Below the pieces are notes generated by a model, which worked only from the letters and a program-made list of their open reading frames with translations, did no database searches and had not been told where the DNA came from. Shown here in pieces: positions 6,393-7,931 of a DNA stretch of 7,931 nt. The DNA is taken from NCBI GenBank assembly GCA_910586745.1, contig CAJUJZ010000106.1, positions 1 through 7,931 on the forward strand. The letters run 5' to 3'. How positions within the stretch are numbered: the stretch's first letter is position 1; every line of letters begins with the position of its first letter. The stretch is from an uncultured Mucispirillum sp. (GTDB lineage Bacteria; Chrysiogenota; Deferribacteres; Deferribacterales; Mucispirillaceae). A program made the translations under genes and the position numbers.

Positions 6393-6448
6393 AATTATGA
6401 TTTAAATTGTTTTTTTTTGCATAAATTGTGTTTGTTATAAAATAATAC

Positions 6449-6481
6449 TTGCAATTATAAAAAAATAAGATATTGTATAAT
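6449..6481 (+). promoter_or_regulatory. candidate promoter of the CNNM/CorC gene
   Basis: A consensus -10 TATAAT lies at 6476-6481. The best -35-like sequence, TTGCAA (6449-6454), is 21 bases away, too long for standard spacing. An overlapping TATTGT (6471-6476) would give 16 bases instead. The perfect TATAAT, located about 43 bases before the start codon, is the stronger of the two anchors; the exact -35 is unresolved. Confidence 0.45.
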
Positions 6482-6484
6482 ATA

Positions 6485-6499
6485 CCGATTAATAATCGG
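6485..6499. promoter_or_regulatory. 15-bp palindrome at the transcription start of the CNNM/CorC gene
   Basis: CCGATTAATAATCGG is a perfect 7-1-7 inverted repeat starting 3 bases after the TATAAT box and ending 16 bases before the GGGAG ribosome site. It has the G+C-rich ends that are rare in this intergenic region. It would cover the transcription start, so it may bind a repressor or form a 5' mRNA hairpin. No matching regulator gene is in the window. Confidence 0.45.
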
Positions 6500-6524
6500 A
6501 ATAATTTAAAATACAGGGAGTATA

Positions 6525-7865
6525 ATGGACATTAATATTGGTGAGTCGGTCCTGATGCTTGGGCTTGCTGTTCTTCTCGTTTTTCTCAATGGTTTCTTTG
6601 TTTTATCAGAATTTTCAGTTGTAAAAATAAGGCGTTCTCGTTTAGAAGAGTTGGTTAAAATAGGCAGACCAAATGCAAAACTTGCTCTTGATATGACGCA
6701 CAAGCTTGATTCTTATTTGAGTGCTACTCAGTTAGGCATAACATTATCATCTCTTGCATTAGGCTGGATAGGAGAGCCTGCTTTTGCAAGACTTTTAGAA
6801 TATTTATTTGCGAACTTTTTTGGCGATAATAAAACTTTACTTCATACCGTAAGTTTTGTTATAGCTTTTACATTTATAACCCTTATGCATGTTGTAATGG
6901 GTGAACTTATTCCAAAATCTGTGGCTATTGCAAAAACAGAGGGTGCTGTTTTAAAAGTAGCTGCTCCACTTCACTTTTTCTGGGTAATATTTTTTCCATT
7001 AATTAAAACATTTGATTTTATTTCAGCTTTTTTCTTAAAAAGAATGGGAATACACCCTGCTTCAGAAGCTGAAACTGCCCATTCTGAAGAAGAATTAAAA
7101 TTTATTGTTGGTGAAAGTGTAAGAGGCGGTGTATTAGATACTGTTGAAGAAGAAATTATAAAAAATGCGGTTGATTTTTCAGATACAGTTGCAAAAGAAA
7201 TTATGACACCGCGAAAAGATATAGTATGTCTTATTGCTGATAAAACTTATGAAGAAAATCTTGCAATCGTTAAAGCATCAAACCATACAAGATATCCTTA
7301 CTGTGAAGGTGGTAAAGATTCTATTGTTGGTATGATACATATTAGAGATTTATTTGAAAATCAGCTTGCACAAACACCTTGTAACGATTTATCAAAACTT
7401 GTAAGAGAAATGATTATTGTGCCAGAAACTGCATCTATTTCAGATATACTTGCTAAAATGAACAGGCGACAAATTCATACAGCATTAGTTTTGGATGAAT
7501 ACGGTGGCACAGCTGGTCTTTTAACTATGGAAGATATTATTGAAGAAATCATGGGCGATATTTCTGATGAACATGACGAAAAAACAGAAGAATGTAAGCA
7601 GATTGATGAAAATACATTTGAATTTGACGGTATGGCTTCATTAGAAGATTCTGGCGAAAGAATAGGTATTAACTTTGAAGATGAAGAACAGGTAACAATC
7701 GGTGGTTATGTATTTAATCTTTTAGGCAGAGTGCCTGCTGCAGGTGATAAAGCAGAAGATGAATCATGTATTTATGAAGTTTTAGAAGTAGACGGTAACC
7801 GAGTTAAAAAAATAAGAGCCATATTAAAACAAAAGGATACAGAAAACTCAGAAAGCTTTGAATAA
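6525..7865 (+). CDS. CNNM/CorC-family divalent-cation transporter (DUF21-CBS-CorC_HlyC), 'hemolysin C-like'
   Basis: This is an inner-membrane protein of the CNNM/CorC group (relatives include B. subtilis MpfA/YhdP and enteric PaeA/YtfL), for which Mg2+ or other cation efflux is the established or proposed role. The 446 residues show the standard order. A DUF21 membrane domain (about 6-180) has hydrophobic segments near 8-29, 64-90, 106-126 and 142-172, with 'LSATQLGITLSSLALGWIGEPA' split as 65-86 and 'MGELIPK' (125-131). Ser66 and Glu127 are the kind of polar residues that form the family's ion site. The acidic linker is followed by a CBS pair (about 223-345) with 'IMTPRKD' (226-232), 'NHTRYPY' (253-259) and 'DEYGGTAGLLTMEDIIEEIMGD' spanning 324-345. 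A CorC/HlyC domain (about 360-435) ends the chain. The start is ATG 6525 with GGGAG (6516-6520) four bases before it. Older 'hemolysin' labels are historical and should not be read as toxin activity. It is a single-gene unit. Confidence 0.93.
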   Translation: MDINIGESVLMLGLAVLLVFLNGFFVLSEFSVVKIRRSRLEELVKIGRPNAKLALDMTHKLDSYLSATQLGITLSSLALGWIGEPAFARLLEYLFANFFGDNKTLLHTVSFVIAFTFITLMHVVMGELIPKSVAIAKTEGAVLKVAAPLHFFWVIFFPLIKTFDFISAFFLKRMGIHPASEAETAHSEEELKFIVGESVRGGVLDTVEEEIIKNAVDFSDTVAKEIMTPRKDIVCLIADKTYEENLAIVKASNHTRYPYCEGGKDSIVGMIHIRDLFENQLAQTPCNDLSKLVREMIIVPETASISDILAKMNRRQIHTALVLDEYGGTAGLLTMEDIIEEIMGDISDEHDEKTEECKQIDENTFEFDGMASLEDSGERIGINFEDEEQVTIGGYVFNLLGRVPAAGDKAEDESCIYEVLEVDGNRVKKIRAILKQKDTENSESFE

Positions 7866-7888
7866 AAAGCATTAGGAAGATAATTTTT

Positions 7889-7922
7889 TTAAACCTGCAT
7901 TATTAATGTGGGTTTAATTTTT
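7889..7922 (+). terminator. rho-independent terminator after the CNNM/CorC gene
   Basis: TTAAACCTGCATT (7889-7901) pairs with AATGTGGGTTTAA (7905-7917) as a 13-bp stem containing two G-U wobbles, with a 3-base loop and a TTTTT tail (7918-7922). It lies 23 bases after the stop. A T7 run just before the stem (7884-7890) would give a U-tract on the minus strand too, so it could also stop a convergent gene beyond the window. Confidence 0.85.
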
Positions 7923-7931
7923 ATGAAATAT

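Noticed and set aside
6485..6524. Mg2+ riboswitch in the CNNM leader
   Set aside because: The leader after the candidate promoter is only about 40 bases, too short for M-box or ykkC-like structures, and contains just one 15-bp palindrome.
6506..6703. Minus-strand 65-codon frame overlapping the 5' end of the CNNM gene
   Set aside because: It is antisense to the conserved DUF21 start and has no ribosome site or recognisable domain.
7923..7931. ATGAAATAT as the start of another gene
   Set aside because: Only three codons are visible, immediately after a terminator U-tract and without a ribosome site; nothing can be called.

Overview
This 7.9 kb window is AT-rich (roughly one third G+C by eye), densely coding, and carries six complete or nearly complete genes plus the 3' end of a seventh. 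The RND-type tripartite efflux permease implies a Gram-negative (diderm) cell. The low G+C, the codon use and the mix of Gram-negative efflux genes with Firmicutes-like redox genes would fit a Deferribacterota gut organism such as Mucispirillum. That placement is a guess from general appearance, not a demonstrated identity.

Region 1 (1-3798, + strand) is an efflux operon. It holds the last codons of what is probably a periplasmic adaptor protein, a 1063-residue RND permease of the HAE1-like clade, and a RimJ/RimL-type GNAT acetyltransferase. The acetyltransferase has a non-ATG start and overlaps the permease stop. No outer-membrane channel gene is in view; if linked, it would lie upstream.

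Region 2 (3799-4939, + strand) is a two-gene redox/electrophile unit: a MarR-family repressor followed with 1-bp overlap by a Frm2-like (CinD-like) FMN nitroreductase. Directly before the repressor is a perfect 8-4-8 palindrome, TTATCTCTACATAGAGATAA. Its outer bases match the operator I recall for Bacillus subtilis MhqR, a quinone-responsive MarR repressor that controls nitroreductase/azoreductase genes. This is the most informative regulatory signal in the window. A strong hairpin after the nitroreductase terminates this unit and the convergent gdhA.

Region 3 (4968-6317, - strand) is gdhA, an intact NADP-type glutamate dehydrogenase with all catalytic residues present. It is separated from the last gene by a very AT-rich divergent promoter region of about 207 bp that contains short palindromes and a T9 run.

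Region 4 (6525-7922, + strand) is a CNNM/CorC-family membrane protein (DUF21, CBS pair, CorC/HlyC C-terminal domain), probably a Mg2+/divalent-cation exporter. A 15-bp palindrome lies in its leader, and a rho-independent terminator follows it.

I see no tRNA, rRNA, CRISPR, insertion sequence or phage element. I found no convincing wholly new system: the genes belong to known families, and the interest lies in the regulatory palindromes, the altered proton-relay residues of the permease, and the operon couplings.
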